A stretch of 64,000 nucleotides of DNA from Pseudarthrobacter chlorophenolicus A6. GTDB taxonomy: Bacteria > Actinomycetota > Actinomycetes > Actinomycetales > Micrococcaceae. This document shows positions 54,497-64,000 of the stretch, in pieces (within the stretch, counting starts at the first letter, position 1; every line of letters begins with the position of its first letter). The stretch is from assembly GCF_000022025.1 (NCBI RefSeq), contig NC_011886.1:1560980-1624979 (forward strand). Reading direction: 5' to 3'. The translations under genes were made by a program, and so were the position numbers. The notes under the pieces are model-generated. The model saw only the letters and a list, made by a program, of their open reading frames with translations, did not search any database and was not told the origin of the DNA.

Positions 54497-56113
54497 GTGA
54501 ACAGCGCCCGGCAGCAGGCCACGCACGACGACGGTACCCGCCACGGCGGATTGGCGGAACCCAGCGCCGGGGAACAGCGGGAACGGCGCCCCCTGGGCGG
54601 GCACGCTGCGGCCGCAGGCGTGGTGTCCGTGGCCGGCGGGGTGGTCGTTGGAGAATTGTTGGCCGGCGTGTGGAGCCCGTCGGTGTCACCGCTGACGGCG
54701 GTGGGCGGAGCGGTCATTGATGCCGTCCCGCCGGCAGTAAAGGACTGGGCAGTCTCGCTCTTCGGCACGGCGGACAAGGCGGCCCTCCTGGCCGGCATGG
54801 CCCTGGTCATCGCCGTCCTCGCGGCCTTTGCAGGGGTGGTGGAACGGCGGCGGCGCTTTGCCGGACTGGCCGTGATTTCCCTCTTCGGGCTTGCCGGCGT
54901 GGCCGCTGTTGCCGGCCGCGCCCAGGCCACGCCGGTGGCCCTGGCGCTTCCAGTGGCTGCGGCGGCGGCCGCTGCTCTGATCCTCCGCCTGCTGACGCGG
55001 AAGCTGAAGGCCTGGGAAGGGGCGGCTGGCAGCGGGAATGCACCAGCCCGCCGCACGTTCCTGCGGAACCTCGCCGCCGGGGCCGTCCTGGCCACCGCCG
55101 GCGGCGTCCTGGCGGGAACCTGGCGCGGGACCGTAATAAAGATTAACGATGCCCGCGCCCGGGTGGCGTTACCCCGGGCGGCGGAACCGGCGCCCGCTAT
55201 CCCTGCCGGAGCGGAGGCGGGCGTGGAGGGCATGCCGCCGCTCGTCACCCCCGTCAACGACTTCTACCGGATCGACACGGCACTGGTGGTACCCGCCGTC
55301 GACCCCGATACCTGGGTCCTCAGGGTCACGGGGATGGTGCAGCGCGAGGTGGAACTGACCCTCGCCGACCTCCTGGCCAAGCCGCTGACCGAACGCCACA
55401 TCACCATCGCCTGCGTGTCCAACCCGGTAGGCGGGGACCTCATCGGCAACGCCCGGTGGCTAGGCTGGCCGGTCCGCGAAGTCCTGGCGCTGGCCGGGCC
55501 GGTCCGGGGCGCGGACATGGTGTTGTCCCGGAGCGCTGACGGATGGACTGCCGGCACGCCGCTGGAAGTGCTTACGGACAACCGGGACGCGATGCTGGCC
55601 GTGGGAATGAACGGCGGCCCGCTGCCGCTCGAACACGGGTTCCCCGTCCGGCTGGTGGTGCCGGGCCTGTACGGCTACGTTTCCGCCACCAAGTGGGTTA
55701 CCGAGCTGAAAGTCACCACCTATGCGGAGGACACCGCCTACTGGACCACGAGGGGCTGGTCCGACCACGGACCCATCAAACTGTCCTCCCGCATTGACGT
55801 CCCCCGCAGCGGCAGGCCCGTCAATGCCGGTACGGTCACCTTTGGCGGCATTGCCTGGGCCCAGCACACCGGCGTCAGCGCCGTTGAACTCAGGGTCAAC
55901 CGCGGTTCCTGGCAGCCTGCAGAGCTGTCATCCGGGATCTCCACGGACACGTGGTACCAGTGGAAACTCAGCATGGACCTGACGCCTGGGCAGTACGAGG
56001 TCCAGGTCCGGGCCACGGACCTTGCCGGCACCGTCCAGGACGAAGCATCCCGGCCTGTGGTCCCGGACGGCGCCACCGGATTCCACACGGTTAGAGTGGA
56101 CGTGAAATCCTGA
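54497..56113 (+). CDS. Membrane-anchored molybdopterin oxidoreductase (sulfite oxidase-like)
   Basis: 538 residues from GTG 54497. The N-terminal part has five or so hydrophobic segments (about 40-160), then a twin-Arg-like RRTFLRNL at 185-192 followed by a hydrophobic stretch, suggesting an exposed C-terminal domain on the outer face. The sulfite-oxidase Mo domain begins near 255 (TPVNDFYRIDTALVVP), with the Mo-coordinating C306 in IACVSNP. The C-terminal dimerisation domain ends with TGFHTVRVDV. No haem or cytochrome domain is evident, so an external electron acceptor is needed. It starts the moeA-moaC-mogA-moaE unit, so the cofactor enzymes may serve it. Confidence 0.88.
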   Translation: MNSARQQATHDDGTRHGGLAEPSAGEQRERRPLGGHAAAAGVVSVAGGVVVGELLAGVWSPSVSPLTAVGGAVIDAVPPAVKDWAVSLFGTADKAALLAGMALVIAVLAAFAGVVERRRRFAGLAVISLFGLAGVAAVAGRAQATPVALALPVAAAAAAALILRLLTRKLKAWEGAAGSGNAPARRTFLRNLAAGAVLATAGGVLAGTWRGTVIKINDARARVALPRAAEPAPAIPAGAEAGVEGMPPLVTPVNDFYRIDTALVVPAVDPDTWVLRVTGMVQREVELTLADLLAKPLTERHITIACVSNPVGGDLIGNARWLGWPVREVLALAGPVRGADMVLSRSADGWTAGTPLEVLTDNRDAMLAVGMNGGPLPLEHGFPVRLVVPGLYGYVSATKWVTELKVTTYAEDTAYWTTRGWSDHGPIKLSSRIDVPRSGRPVNAGTVTFGGIAWAQHTGVSAVELRVNRGSWQPAELSSGISTDTWYQWKLSMDLTPGQYEVQVRATDLAGTVQDEASRPVVPDGATGFHTVRVDVKS

Positions 56114-56136
56114 CGGCCCACACTGAAGGCGCATCC

Positions 56137-57384
56137 ATGACCAGCCCGCACCGCCACGCCCCTGCGGGCACGCCTCGCCAGGCCCGCTCCGTTGCCCGCC
56201 ATGTCGCCGCCGTTGCGGACCTGCTGGCACCCTTGCGGTCAGAATCCCGCACCGAAACCGTTCCGTTGCCGGGGGCCCTCGGCAAGTCTTTGGTGCACGG
56301 GTTCCTGGCACCCGTCAGCCTCCCGCCCTTCGCCAACTCCCAGATGGACGGGTACGCGGTAAATTCCGCAGACATGCACGACGACGTCACGGAGTTCGCC
56401 GTCGCGGCGCCGGTCCCGGCGGGGATGCGTCCGCCCTCGCTGGCCCGCGGGACGGCGGCGCCCATCATGACAGGCGCCATGCTCCCGGACGGCGCTGACG
56501 CCGTCGTACCCATTGAGCGTGCGGTGCCGGACAGCTTTCCGGCTCCCGGCACGGGCGCCCGGGTTACGCTGCCGGCAACGGCGGCGGGAACCTATGTCCG
56601 CCCGGTGGGCAGCGACATTGCCGCAGGGGAGCGCGCCCTGGCCGGCGGAACGTGCCTTGGTCCCGCCCAGCTGGGGCTGCTTGCCGCGCTGGGCATCCCT
56701 GAGGTGGAGGTCTACCGCGCCGTCCGGATCCTGCTCGTCACCACCGGGGACGAGGTGGTGGAACCAGGGAAGGACCTGACAGCCGGCAAGATTTACGACG
56801 CCAACGGCACCCTCCTCGAAGCCGCCATGGCGCAGGCAGGCCTGGAGGTGCGGCGGGCCGGTATCTCCACCGACGATCCCGCGGAACTGCAGAAGCTGCT
56901 CCGGAGCCAGGGCGCGGATGCCGATGTCATTGTGACCACCGGCGGCGTCAGCAAGGGCGCCTACGAGGTTGTCCGGCAGGCCATGGAAGGCCAGCCGGTG
57001 GAATTCCTGCACGTGGCCATGCAGCCGGGCGGACCGCAGGGGATCGGAATGTTCGACGGCGTGCCCTTCCTGGGATTCCCCGGGAACCCCGTCAGCTGCC
57101 TGGTGTCCTTTGAAATGTTCCTCCGGCCGGCCCTCGCGGCAGTCCTTGGGGCTCCGGCCCTCCGCCTCCCTGTCCGCGCCAGGCTCAGCCAGCCGCTGAC
57201 ATCCCCGGAGCACAAGCACCAGGTCCGGCGCGGCAACCTGCAGCCCGACGGCACCGTCCGGCTCGAGGGCGGCGAGAGCTCCCACCTGGTCCGTGCGCTG
57301 GCCGGTTCCAACGCCCTGGTCCACGTCCCCGCCGGCGTAACGGAACTCGCAGCCGGGGACGAGGTGGAAGTATGGATGCTGTGA
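56137..57384 (+). CDS. moeA: Molybdopterin molybdenumtransferase
   Basis: 415 residues. Inserts molybdate into MPT-AMP. N-terminal and domain II elements ([29 protein letters not shown]), the MoCF domain with [10 protein letters not shown]...DANG and [11 protein letters not shown], then [10 protein letters not shown], and domain IV C-terminus. 24 bp after the oxidoreductase gene and overlapping moaC by 13 bp. Confidence 0.94.
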   Translation: MTSPHRHAPAGTPRQARSVARHVAAVADLLAPLRSESRTETVPLPGALGKSLVHGFLAPVSLPPFANSQMDGYAVNSADMHDDVTEFAVAAPVPAGMRPPSLARGTAAPIMTGAMLPDGADAVVPIERAVPDSFPAPGTGARVTLPATAAGTYVRPVGSDIAAGERALAGGTCLGPAQLGLLAALGIPEVEVYRAVRILLVTTGDEVVEPGKDLTAGKIYDANGTLLEAAMAQAGLEVRRAGISTDDPAELQKLLRSQGADADVIVTTGGVSKGAYEVVRQAMEGQPVEFLHVAMQPGGPQGIGMFDGVPFLGFPGNPVSCLVSFEMFLRPALAAVLGAPALRLPVRARLSQPLTSPEHKHQVRRGNLQPDGTVRLEGGESSHLVRALAGSNALVHVPAGVTELAAGDEVEVWML

Positions 57385-57866
57385 ATGCAGAACAGACCCC
57401 GGCCGCCCTGACGCACCTGCGCCGGGACGGCAGCGCACAGATGGTGGACGTGTCCGCCAAAGCCGAAACCACCCGCGAAGCCACGGCAACAGCCACGGTC
57501 CGCACCACGGCGGAGGTGATGGGCCTGCTCGGTTCCGGCGGGCTTCCCAAGGGGGACGCGCTGGCCGTTGCCCGGGTGGCCGGCATCATGGCCGCCAAGA
57601 AAACGCCCGAGCTGATTCCGCTGTGCCACCCCCTTCCGCTGTCCAAGGTCACCGTCGACTTCGGGCTCGAAGCCGAGTCCGTCGAGGTAGTGGCGACGGT
57701 CAAGACCCGCGGCGTGACCGGCGTGGAAATGGAAGCCCTTACGGCGGCGTCCGTGGCCGCGCTGAGCGTTTACGACATGATCAAGGCCGTGGACAAACAC
57801 GCCGTCCTGACCGATATCAAAGTGCTGGCCAAAAGCGGCGGCAAGAGCGGGGACTGGACCCTATGA
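57372..57866 (+). CDS. moaC: Cyclic pyranopterin monophosphate synthase
   Basis: 164 residues, start within the moeA end. Converts the MoaA product to cyclic pyranopterin monophosphate. Core motifs [37 protein letters not shown] and YDMIKAVDK match the family. The C-terminal overlap with mogA (ATGA) is 4 bp. Confidence 0.95.
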   Translation: MDAVNAEQTPAALTHLRRDGSAQMVDVSAKAETTREATATATVRTTAEVMGLLGSGGLPKGDALAVARVAGIMAAKKTPELIPLCHPLPLSKVTVDFGLEAESVEVVATVKTRGVTGVEMEALTAASVAALSVYDMIKAVDKHAVLTDIKVLAKSGGKSGDWTL

Positions 57867-58423
57867 CCCACCATGACACCTCTGGCGACACCCATTCCCA
57901 CGGAAGCCTGTCCCACGCCGATGAGCCGCACCGGCACGGCGACGTCCAGGGCCGGAAGGCCGGCGTGGTAATCGCCTCCACGCGGGCAGCGGCAGGCATT
58001 TACGACGACGAGACCGGCCCGGTGATCACGGACTGGCTCACCGAGCACGGCTTCGAGGTCTTCCCGGCGATGGTGGTCCCCGACGGCGAGCCCGTCGGCG
58101 CCGCGATCAGGGCCCTGCTGACCCAGCGTCCCGCCGTCGTGATCACCAGCGGCGGCACCGGCCTGAGCCCGGACGACCGGACCCCCGACGTCACCCGGCC
58201 CCTGCTGGACCGCGAAATCCCCGGCATCATGGAGGCCATCCGGCGTGAAGGGGCCGCCAAAACGCCGCTGGCGGCGCTCAGCCGCGGCTACGCGGGTGCG
58301 GCCGGGAAGTCGTTCATTGTTAATCTGCCCGGCTCACCGAAAGGCGTCATGGACGGACTTACCGTCCTGGACCCGCTGATCGGGCATCTCTGCGACCAGT
58401 TGGAAGGCAACCATGGGCACTGA
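57863..58423 (+). CDS. mogA: Molybdopterin adenylyltransferase, with His-rich N-terminus
   Basis: 186 residues from ATG 57863 (overlapping the moaC stop); the longer frame from 57623 is moaC read out of frame. The MoCF domain ([25 protein letters not shown]) fits the MogA/MoaB adenylylation step. The first ~30 residues carry several histidines ([21 protein letters not shown]), an uncommon extension that could bind a metal. It overlaps moaE by 11 bp. Confidence 0.9.
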   Translation: MTHHDTSGDTHSHGSLSHADEPHRHGDVQGRKAGVVIASTRAAAGIYDDETGPVITDWLTEHGFEVFPAMVVPDGEPVGAAIRALLTQRPAVVITSGGTGLSPDDRTPDVTRPLLDREIPGIMEAIRREGAAKTPLAALSRGYAGAAGKSFIVNLPGSPKGVMDGLTVLDPLIGHLCDQLEGNHGH

Positions 58424-58883
58424 AGCATTCGAGGTGGTATCCGCGGTCCTCAGCGCGGAGCCGATCTCCGTAGACCAGGCCATCGCGGCCGTGGAAGGCG
58501 ATACCGCAGGTGCGGTGGTCAGCTTCAGCGGCGTGGTGCGCAACCACGACGGCGGCAAGGCAGTTGACCGCCTCAGCTACAGCGCGCACCCCACGGCGCA
58601 CCAGGTGATGGCCGACGTCGTTGCCCGGCTGGTTGCCGAACAAAACACCGGCGGGGGTGCGGGGGAGGACGACGGAAAGCCGGTCCGCATCTGGGCGGCC
58701 CACCGGATCGGCATGCTGCAGATCGGCGACCCCGCACTGGTATGCGCGGTGTCCGCAGCGCACCGGGGGCAGGCGTTTGCCGTGTGCTCCGAACTGGTGG
58801 ACCGCATCAAGGAACAGGTGCCCATCTGGAAGGAACAGTTCTTCTCCGACGGCACCGTTGAGTGGGTGGGCGCCGGCGGCTGA
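58413..58883 (+). CDS. moaE: Molybdopterin synthase catalytic subunit
   Basis: 156 residues. Completes molybdopterin dithiolene formation with MoaD. GAVVSFSGVVRNHDGGK at the front, MLQIGDPALVCAVSAAHR and the catalytic-lysine motif KEQVPIWKEQFF near 133-145. The last gene of the unit; dapB starts 84 bp later. Confidence 0.94.
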   Translation: MGTEAFEVVSAVLSAEPISVDQAIAAVEGDTAGAVVSFSGVVRNHDGGKAVDRLSYSAHPTAHQVMADVVARLVAEQNTGGGAGEDDGKPVRIWAAHRIGMLQIGDPALVCAVSAAHRGQAFAVCSELVDRIKEQVPIWKEQFFSDGTVEWVGAGG

Positions 58884-58966
58884 TGCCGGCCTGCTGACGC
58901 TTCCTGCGAGGTAACGCACACTGTCCGGTTCCGGGGCGCCCCGGGCCCGACGGTAGGGTTAACGGC

Positions 58967-59737
58967 ATGACCGAACAACACTCCGAAGCCAAGCGCGTCG
59001 CCATCCTGGGCGCCAACGGACGCATGGGCGCCGAAGCCGTCAAAGCCGTTGAAGCCGCACCCGACATGGAGCTCGTCGCAGCACTGGGACGGGGCGACTC
59101 CCTGGACCAGGTTACCGCCGCCGGAGCGCAGTACCTTGTGGACCTGACAGTTCCCGAAAGCACCGAAGCCAACGTCCGCTTCGCCGTCGAAAACGACATC
59201 CACGCCGTTGTGGGGACCACCGGCTGGGATGCCGGCCGCCTGGCCGCGCTCGAAGCCCTGCTGGCTGGGCACCCGGAAACCGGCGTGCTGATCGCCCCCA
59301 ACTTTGCCGTGGGATCGGTGCTGGCCTCGGCCTTCGCCGCCAAGGCTTCCAAGTACTTCGAGTCGGTGGAGATCATTGAGCTGCACCACCCGGACAAGGT
59401 GGACGCCCCTTCCGGAACCGCTGTCCGCACCGCCCAGCTCATCGCCGCTGAGCGCGGGGCCGCCGGAGTGCCGGCAAGCCCTGATGCCACCACCAGCGAA
59501 CTGGACGGCGCCCGCGGCTGCGACGTTGACGGCGTCCGCGTCCACAGCGTCAGGCTGCGCGGCCTGGTGGCCCACCAGGAAGTCCTCCTCGGCAGCGCCG
59601 GTGAGCAGCTGACGCTGCGCCACGACTCCTTCGACCGCGCGTCCTTCATGCCCGGCGTTTTGCTCGGCGTCCGCAACGTGGCCGCCCACCCCGGGCTTAC
59701 CGTGGGGCTGGACGGCTACCTGGACCTGGGTTTCTAG
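58967..59737 (+). CDS. dapB: 4-hydroxy-tetrahydrodipicolinate reductase
   Basis: 256 residues. NAD(P)H-dependent step of lysine/diaminopimelate synthesis. NAD motif GANGRMG at 15-21, GTTGWDAGR, active HHPDKVDAPSGTA with catalytic His/Lys. The C-terminus is complete. Start 3 kb from dapA, the gene of the preceding step; the next gene begins 3 bp after the stop. Confidence 0.95.
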   Translation: MTEQHSEAKRVAILGANGRMGAEAVKAVEAAPDMELVAALGRGDSLDQVTAAGAQYLVDLTVPESTEANVRFAVENDIHAVVGTTGWDAGRLAALEALLAGHPETGVLIAPNFAVGSVLASAFAAKASKYFESVEIIELHHPDKVDAPSGTAVRTAQLIAAERGAAGVPASPDATTSELDGARGCDVDGVRVHSVRLRGLVAHQEVLLGSAGEQLTLRHDSFDRASFMPGVLLGVRNVAAHPGLTVGLDGYLDLGF

Positions 59738-59740
59738 GCG

Positions 59741-60220
59741 ATGGACGGGTTCCTGGCAGGCTTCCGCAAGAACCGCACCAAGATCTGGGTGGGGCTTGTC
59801 ACGCTGCTCCTGGTGTTCTACCTGGTGGTTTCGCTGCAGCGCTCCATCCTGCTCCTGACGGACGGCAACCTCACGGCGCAGGCCATCGGAGCCGCCTACC
59901 TGGTCCTGCCGATCGTCGGTGCCTGGGCATTGATCCGCGAGTTGATGTTCGGGGCCCGGACGGAGCAGATGGCGAAGGTCCTCGAAGCCGAGGGCGGCCT
60001 CCCCGTGGATGAACTGCCGCGGACACCGGCCGGGCGGATCGTCCGGGAAGCGGCCGACGCAGAATTCGAAAAGTACAAGGCTGAAGCAGAAGCGGCACCC
60101 GACGACTGGCGGTCCTGGTTCCGGCTCAGCTGCGCCTACGATGCCGCCGGCGACCGGAAAAGGGCCCGGGCGTCCATGCGCGACGCCGTCAGGCTCTTCC
60201 GCGGCAAGGTTCCGGCCTAG
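59741..60220 (+). CDS. Membrane protein with TPR-like tail, dapB-linked
   Basis: 159 residues. Two membrane segments (about 14-37 and 46-65), then a soluble helical part (about 90-159) with AAPDDWRSWFRLSCAYDAAGDRKRARASMRDAV, a single TPR-like repeat. The basic N-terminus predicts cytoplasmic ends. No known family function; located directly after dapB in Arthrobacter-type genomes. Its stop is 3 bp from the stop of the convergent acyltransferase gene. Confidence 0.76.
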   Translation: MDGFLAGFRKNRTKIWVGLVTLLLVFYLVVSLQRSILLLTDGNLTAQAIGAAYLVLPIVGAWALIRELMFGARTEQMAKVLEAEGGLPVDELPRTPAGRIVREAADAEFEKYKAEAEAAPDDWRSWFRLSCAYDAAGDRKRARASMRDAVRLFRGKVPA

Positions 60221-60223
60221 CCC

Positions 60224-61459
60224 CTACCGAGGGAGTTTCAGCTGCCCGCGGCCCAGCTGGCTGGCAGCATGGCCCACCCACTCCAGCGGCCCCCGCCACT
60301 TCAGCAGCACGAAGGCCATGCCCACCAGCACAGCTGCGGCTGCCTGGGCAAAGTACATGCCGTCCTCGGTCCAGCCGGCAGGCAACGGCTTCAGGTAGAA
60401 ACCTGACACTACCCACACATGGGCCGTGTACAGGGTCAGCGTCATGGCACCGGCGCCGCGCAGGGGGAGCAGCAGGTCCAGGTCTATCCACTCCGCCAAC
60501 CGACCAAGGAGCAAGCAGGCTCCGATGACCGCCGCCGCCACTGCCGAGGTGTGCACCAGGTCCAGGGTGGTACCGGAATGCGGGGCCGCGGACGCCAGCC
60601 ACCACCACGACCCTTCCTGCCTGATTCCGGTCAGGTTCACCTGCAGGACGCTGTCCAGCGGATACCCTGGCGCATTGAGGACCTCCTCGAGTGCGGCACG
60701 GCCGCCCCAGTCCTCCATCGCCGTCACGCCCAGCACCTTCGCGGCGATCGCAACGACGGTCCCGCCGGCCAGCAGCAGCACCGGGACCAGGGCCTTGCTG
60801 AGCACCAGCCGGCCAATGGCGAGTCCCACCAGCAGGTAGGACATCCACTGGAACACCGGGTAATAGCCGGTGAGGAACACATCGGCGACCAGCCGCGCGG
60901 GTGTTGCCAGGTCCTCCCAGCCGGGATTATGGCCAAGCTGCAGGGGTGGCTCCGCGGCCAACAGCCAGGGCCGCAGGAGGTAGGCCAGGACCGGGGAACC
61001 GACGATCCATCCGGCAGCCCAGGCGCAGAGCTGCTTCAGGCCCATGCCCAGGAACGGCAGGATGCAGAGGAAGAGGACTGCGTAGTGGACCAGGATGACG
61101 GCAAGGTTGACTTCGAGGCCACCCAGGCTGAGCCCGACGGCGGCGATCACCAGCGCGCGGAGGGCTACCCCGCGGCGCGCAGCCGAGAGTTCGCCGGCCG
61201 CCAGCGGCCTCTGCTTCCCGGTAGACAGCGCCAGCCCGACGCCGGCCAGTACAGCGAACAGGGCTGCTGCCCGCCCGGAGAATGCCAGCCCGATCCAGGT
61301 GGGGGTGAGGCCGGCGTTGGATTCAAAGGTGGGGAGCAGATGGGTGGCCATCATGCCCAGCAGGGCAATCCCGCGCGCAGCATCGATGCCGTAGAGCCGC
61401 CCCGGCACTTGGCCCGCTGCCGTTTTCCGGGGTGCCCTGGCCGGGTTGCGGGAAGTCAT
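60224..61459 (-). CDS. Multi-pass membrane acyltransferase of the HGSNAT/DUF1624-DUF418 type
   Basis: 411 residues from ATG 61459; the frame continues upstream through the SOS box region but lacks support. About ten to eleven membrane segments. The first helix has the signature YGIDAARGIALLGMMATHLLP (with the active-site His), then GRAAALFAVLAGVGLAL. HGSNAT-like bacterial proteins acetylate periplasmic glycans or have unknown roles. Divergent from the short SOS-boxed gene at 61573; the SOS box lies in the shared 113-bp region. Confidence 0.82.
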   Translation of the reverse strand: MTSRNPARAPRKTAAGQVPGRLYGIDAARGIALLGMMATHLLPTFESNAGLTPTWIGLAFSGRAAALFAVLAGVGLALSTGKQRPLAAGELSAARRGVALRALVIAAVGLSLGGLEVNLAVILVHYAVLFLCILPFLGMGLKQLCAWAAGWIVGSPVLAYLLRPWLLAAEPPLQLGHNPGWEDLATPARLVADVFLTGYYPVFQWMSYLLVGLAIGRLVLSKALVPVLLLAGGTVVAIAAKVLGVTAMEDWGGRAALEEVLNAPGYPLDSVLQVNLTGIRQEGSWWWLASAAPHSGTTLDLVHTSAVAAAVIGACLLLGRLAEWIDLDLLLPLRGAGAMTLTLYTAHVWVVSGFYLKPLPAGWTEDGMYFAQAAAAVLVGMAFVLLKWRGPLEWVGHAASQLGRGQLKLPR

Positions 61460-61551
61460 GAACCGAATCGTCTCATACGCTCGGCGGGGCCGGCTGTCAC
61501 GGGCGGAAGTCCTCCCTGGCAGCCGCGCAGATAAAGCAGCAACCCTTGTAT

Positions 61552-61567
61552 TCGAATATATGTTCGA
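61552..61567. promoter_or_regulatory. LexA (SOS) box
   Basis: TCGAATATATGTTCGA matches the actinobacterial SOS box TCGAAC-N4-GTTCGA with a single C-to-T change, and flanking bases extend the palindrome. It lies 6 bp before the ATG of the short gene on the plus strand and about 93 bp upstream of the minus-strand acyltransferase gene. Confidence 0.75.
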
Positions 61568-61572
61568 ATACG

Positions 61573-61959
61573 ATGGACCGCATGCAGACGCCAACGCCGG
61601 AGATTCCCGCCTACGGGGCGGGCCGCCACGAGTCCGCCAGCCACAGCTCCGGCCGCGGACCGGCGTGCCCCGAGCCGGGAACGGGCCTCCTGAAAGCCAT
61701 GAGCCCCGGGGTAGTGGACTTCCTCTTCCGCCAGCTCGTAGCCGGGAAGCCCGCGGAGGATCTGCAGTGGCAGCAGGAGGGCGTCAGCCTGGCGGCCCAG
61801 CCCGAAGGTGCCGAGCTTGCCCGCCGCCTGGCTGAAACGGATTTGGATGCCCTGACGCCCCTGGAACTGTTCCACTACGTCCGGGCCGCCCAGCGTCTCT
61901 CAGACTGGGCCGAGGAACTCCGCCGGGCAGCCGTCGGCCGGTACTGCGGCACCCCGTGA
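61573..61959 (+). CDS. Short SOS-box gene with DUF222-like helical segment
   Basis: 128 residues from ATG 61573 (or 125 from ATG 61582); the frame's first ATG at 61546 overlaps the SOS box and is unlikely. The first ~45 residues are Pro/Ser/Gly-rich. The rest is helical: VVDFLFRQLVAG, then LAETDLDALTPLELFHYVRAAQR and LSDWAEELRRAAVGRYCG. That last portion resembles the N-terminal segment of DUF222/HNH proteins, whose 13E12 members in M. tuberculosis include SOS-induced genes. Probably a short relative or a remnant. Not otherwise recognised. Confidence 0.55.
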   Translation: MDRMQTPTPEIPAYGAGRHESASHSSGRGPACPEPGTGLLKAMSPGVVDFLFRQLVAGKPAEDLQWQQEGVSLAAQPEGAELARRLAETDLDALTPLELFHYVRAAQRLSDWAEELRRAAVGRYCGTP

Positions 61960-62038
61960 CTCCGGGAACCCCCAATTTGACGTTCATCACGCTCCCGGCA
62001 TTGTCCTAACCAGCGGGGAACAGGGTAACGTTTTTCCC

Positions 62039-62947
62039 ATGGCTGACTCTTCCGCGCACATCCCTGCCCTCGGTACGCTCCTGACCGCCATGGTCACGCC
62101 GTTCACCAAGGACGGCGCCGTGGATTACGACCAGGCAGCGGCCCTGGCCAGCAAGCTCGTGGACGACGGCTGCGACGGCCTTGTGGTCACCGGCACCACC
62201 GGCGAAACGTCCACTCTGACGGATGAAGAGAACCTCGGCATGTTCCGCGCGGTCAAGGACGCCGTGGGCGGCCGCGCCGCCGTCATCGCCGGCACCGGAA
62301 CCAACGACACCGCGCACTCCGTCCACCTTTCCCAGCAGGCCGCGGCCCTCGGCGTCGACGGCCTCCTGCTGGTGACGCCCTACTACAACAAGCCCAGCCA
62401 GGCGGGCGTCCAGGCGCACTTCGAGACCATCGCCTCGGCAGTGGACGTCCCCGTCATGCTCTACGACATTCCCGGCCGGTCCTCCATAGCCATCGAACCG
62501 GACACCATGATCCGGCTGGCGCAGCACCCCAACATCGTTGCCGTCAAGGATGCGAAGGCGGACCTGGTTGCTGCAGCCCGCGTCATGGCCGAGACGGACC
62601 TCCTCTTCTACTCCGGCGACGACGGACTGACCCTGCCCTGGATGGCGCTGGGCGCTGTCGGCCTCGTGGGCGTCACCACCCACGTGGCCACCCGCCGGTT
62701 CCGTGAGCTCATTGACGCCGTCAACGCCAACGACCTCGGCACCGCCCGGAAGATCAACTTGGAACTCCTGCCCGTGGTGCGCGCCACCATGACCAGGGTC
62801 CAGGGCGCCGTGGCCGCCAAGCAGATTCTTAAATGGCAGGGAGTCCTGCCCAACTCGATCGTCCGTTTGCCCCTCGTGGAGCCGGACGAAGCCGAGATCG
62901 AAACCATCCGCGGGGATTTGGCGGAAGCGGGGCTGGTCTACTCCTGA
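62039..62947 (+). CDS. dapA: 4-hydroxy-tetrahydrodipicolinate synthase
   Basis: 302 residues. Condenses pyruvate and aspartate semialdehyde at the first committed step of lysine/DAP synthesis. TIM barrel with TGTTGETSTL (substrate carboxylate site), the Tyr in YNKPSQ and the LYDIPGR segment, and the Schiff-base lysine K170 in VAVKDAKADL. Followed after 41 bp by rnj, a conserved dapA-rnj pairing in Actinobacteria. Confidence 0.95.
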   Translation: MADSSAHIPALGTLLTAMVTPFTKDGAVDYDQAAALASKLVDDGCDGLVVTGTTGETSTLTDEENLGMFRAVKDAVGGRAAVIAGTGTNDTAHSVHLSQQAAALGVDGLLLVTPYYNKPSQAGVQAHFETIASAVDVPVMLYDIPGRSSIAIEPDTMIRLAQHPNIVAVKDAKADLVAAARVMAETDLLFYSGDDGLTLPWMALGAVGLVGVTTHVATRRFRELIDAVNANDLGTARKINLELLPVVRATMTRVQGAVAAKQILKWQGVLPNSIVRLPLVEPDEAEIETIRGDLAEAGLVYS

Positions 62948-62988
62948 GGACGACGACCGGCACCCTTCCGCCTGGAAAGTAGTGCAAT

Positions 62989-64000
<1,012 letters not shown>

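Noticed and set aside
61977..62010. TTGACG as -35 of a dapA promoter
   Set aside because: No acceptable -10 hexamer at 16-18 bp spacing.

Overview
The window is high-GC chromosomal DNA of an actinobacterium, most likely Arthrobacter, Pseudarthrobacter or a close relative in the Micrococcaceae. The clues are frequent GTG/TTG starts, many stop/start overlaps of the ATGA type, a DUF222/HNH (13E12-type) gene, a DUF4081-GNAT gene, an SOS box of the actinobacterial type, a pnp leader that fits the Actino-pnp RNA, and conserved neighbourhoods (dxr-M50 protease-ispG, rimP-nusA-ylxR-infB-rbfA-truB-ribF, rpsO-pnp-M16 peptidase, dapB-dapA-rnj). I see no rRNA, tRNA, CRISPR array, prophage or insertion sequence. 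Almost all of the DNA is coding.

Layout. 1-1.6 kb: end of an acetate/solute:sodium symporter. 1.7-2.4 kb: a membrane-anchored Pro/Gln-rich protein. 2.5-15.7 kb: a branched-chain amino acid (leucine) catabolic region. It holds an Lrp regulator divergent from bkdABC (branched-chain 2-oxoacid dehydrogenase E1alpha, E1beta, E2), then a TetR regulator divergent from an operon for acyl-CoA carboxylase beta and alpha (3-methylcrotonyl-CoA carboxylase type), acyl-CoA dehydrogenase, succinyl-CoA:3-oxoacid CoA-transferase A and B, a MaoC hydratase and a CitE-like lyase. This matches in content the Mycobacterium tuberculosis Rv2495c-Rv2506 locus. Together the genes can take 4-methyl-2-oxovalerate to acetyl-CoA and acetoacetyl-CoA without a classical HMG-CoA lyase. 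Both operon promoters carry a CRP/GlxR-like TGTGA-N6-TCACA box next to a candidate specific operator.

15.7-27.3 kb: a lipase-maturation-factor-like membrane protein, dxr, an M50 site-2 protease, an AT-rich promoter driving a SatD-like/DUF3307-like pair, a YciI protein, ispG, an acetyltransferase, a lipoprotein, proS with a long structured leader, and a TauE/SafE exporter. 27.4-31.1 kb: a PLP decarboxylase, a kinase gene with an apparent C-terminal frameshift, and a DUF4439 protein. 31.2-37.2 kb: rimP-nusA-ylxR-infB-rbfA. 37.2-46.3 kb: a ScyD/ScyE-like secreted protein, a deaminase, a zinc-ribbon thioredoxin, an aminotransferase, truB, two small membrane proteins, ribF, kynA-kynU and rpsO. 46.3-50.2 kb: pnp and an M16 peptidase.

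50.3-58.9 kb: a DUF1579-like protein, a frameshifted DUF222/HNH gene, and two divergent molybdenum-cofactor transcription units: moaA-moaD on the minus strand, and a membrane-anchored sulfite-oxidase-like enzyme with moeA-moaC-mogA-moaE on the plus strand. 59-64 kb: dapB, a small membrane protein, a multi-pass membrane acyltransferase, a short SOS-boxed gene, dapA, and the start of the RNase J gene, cut by the window end.
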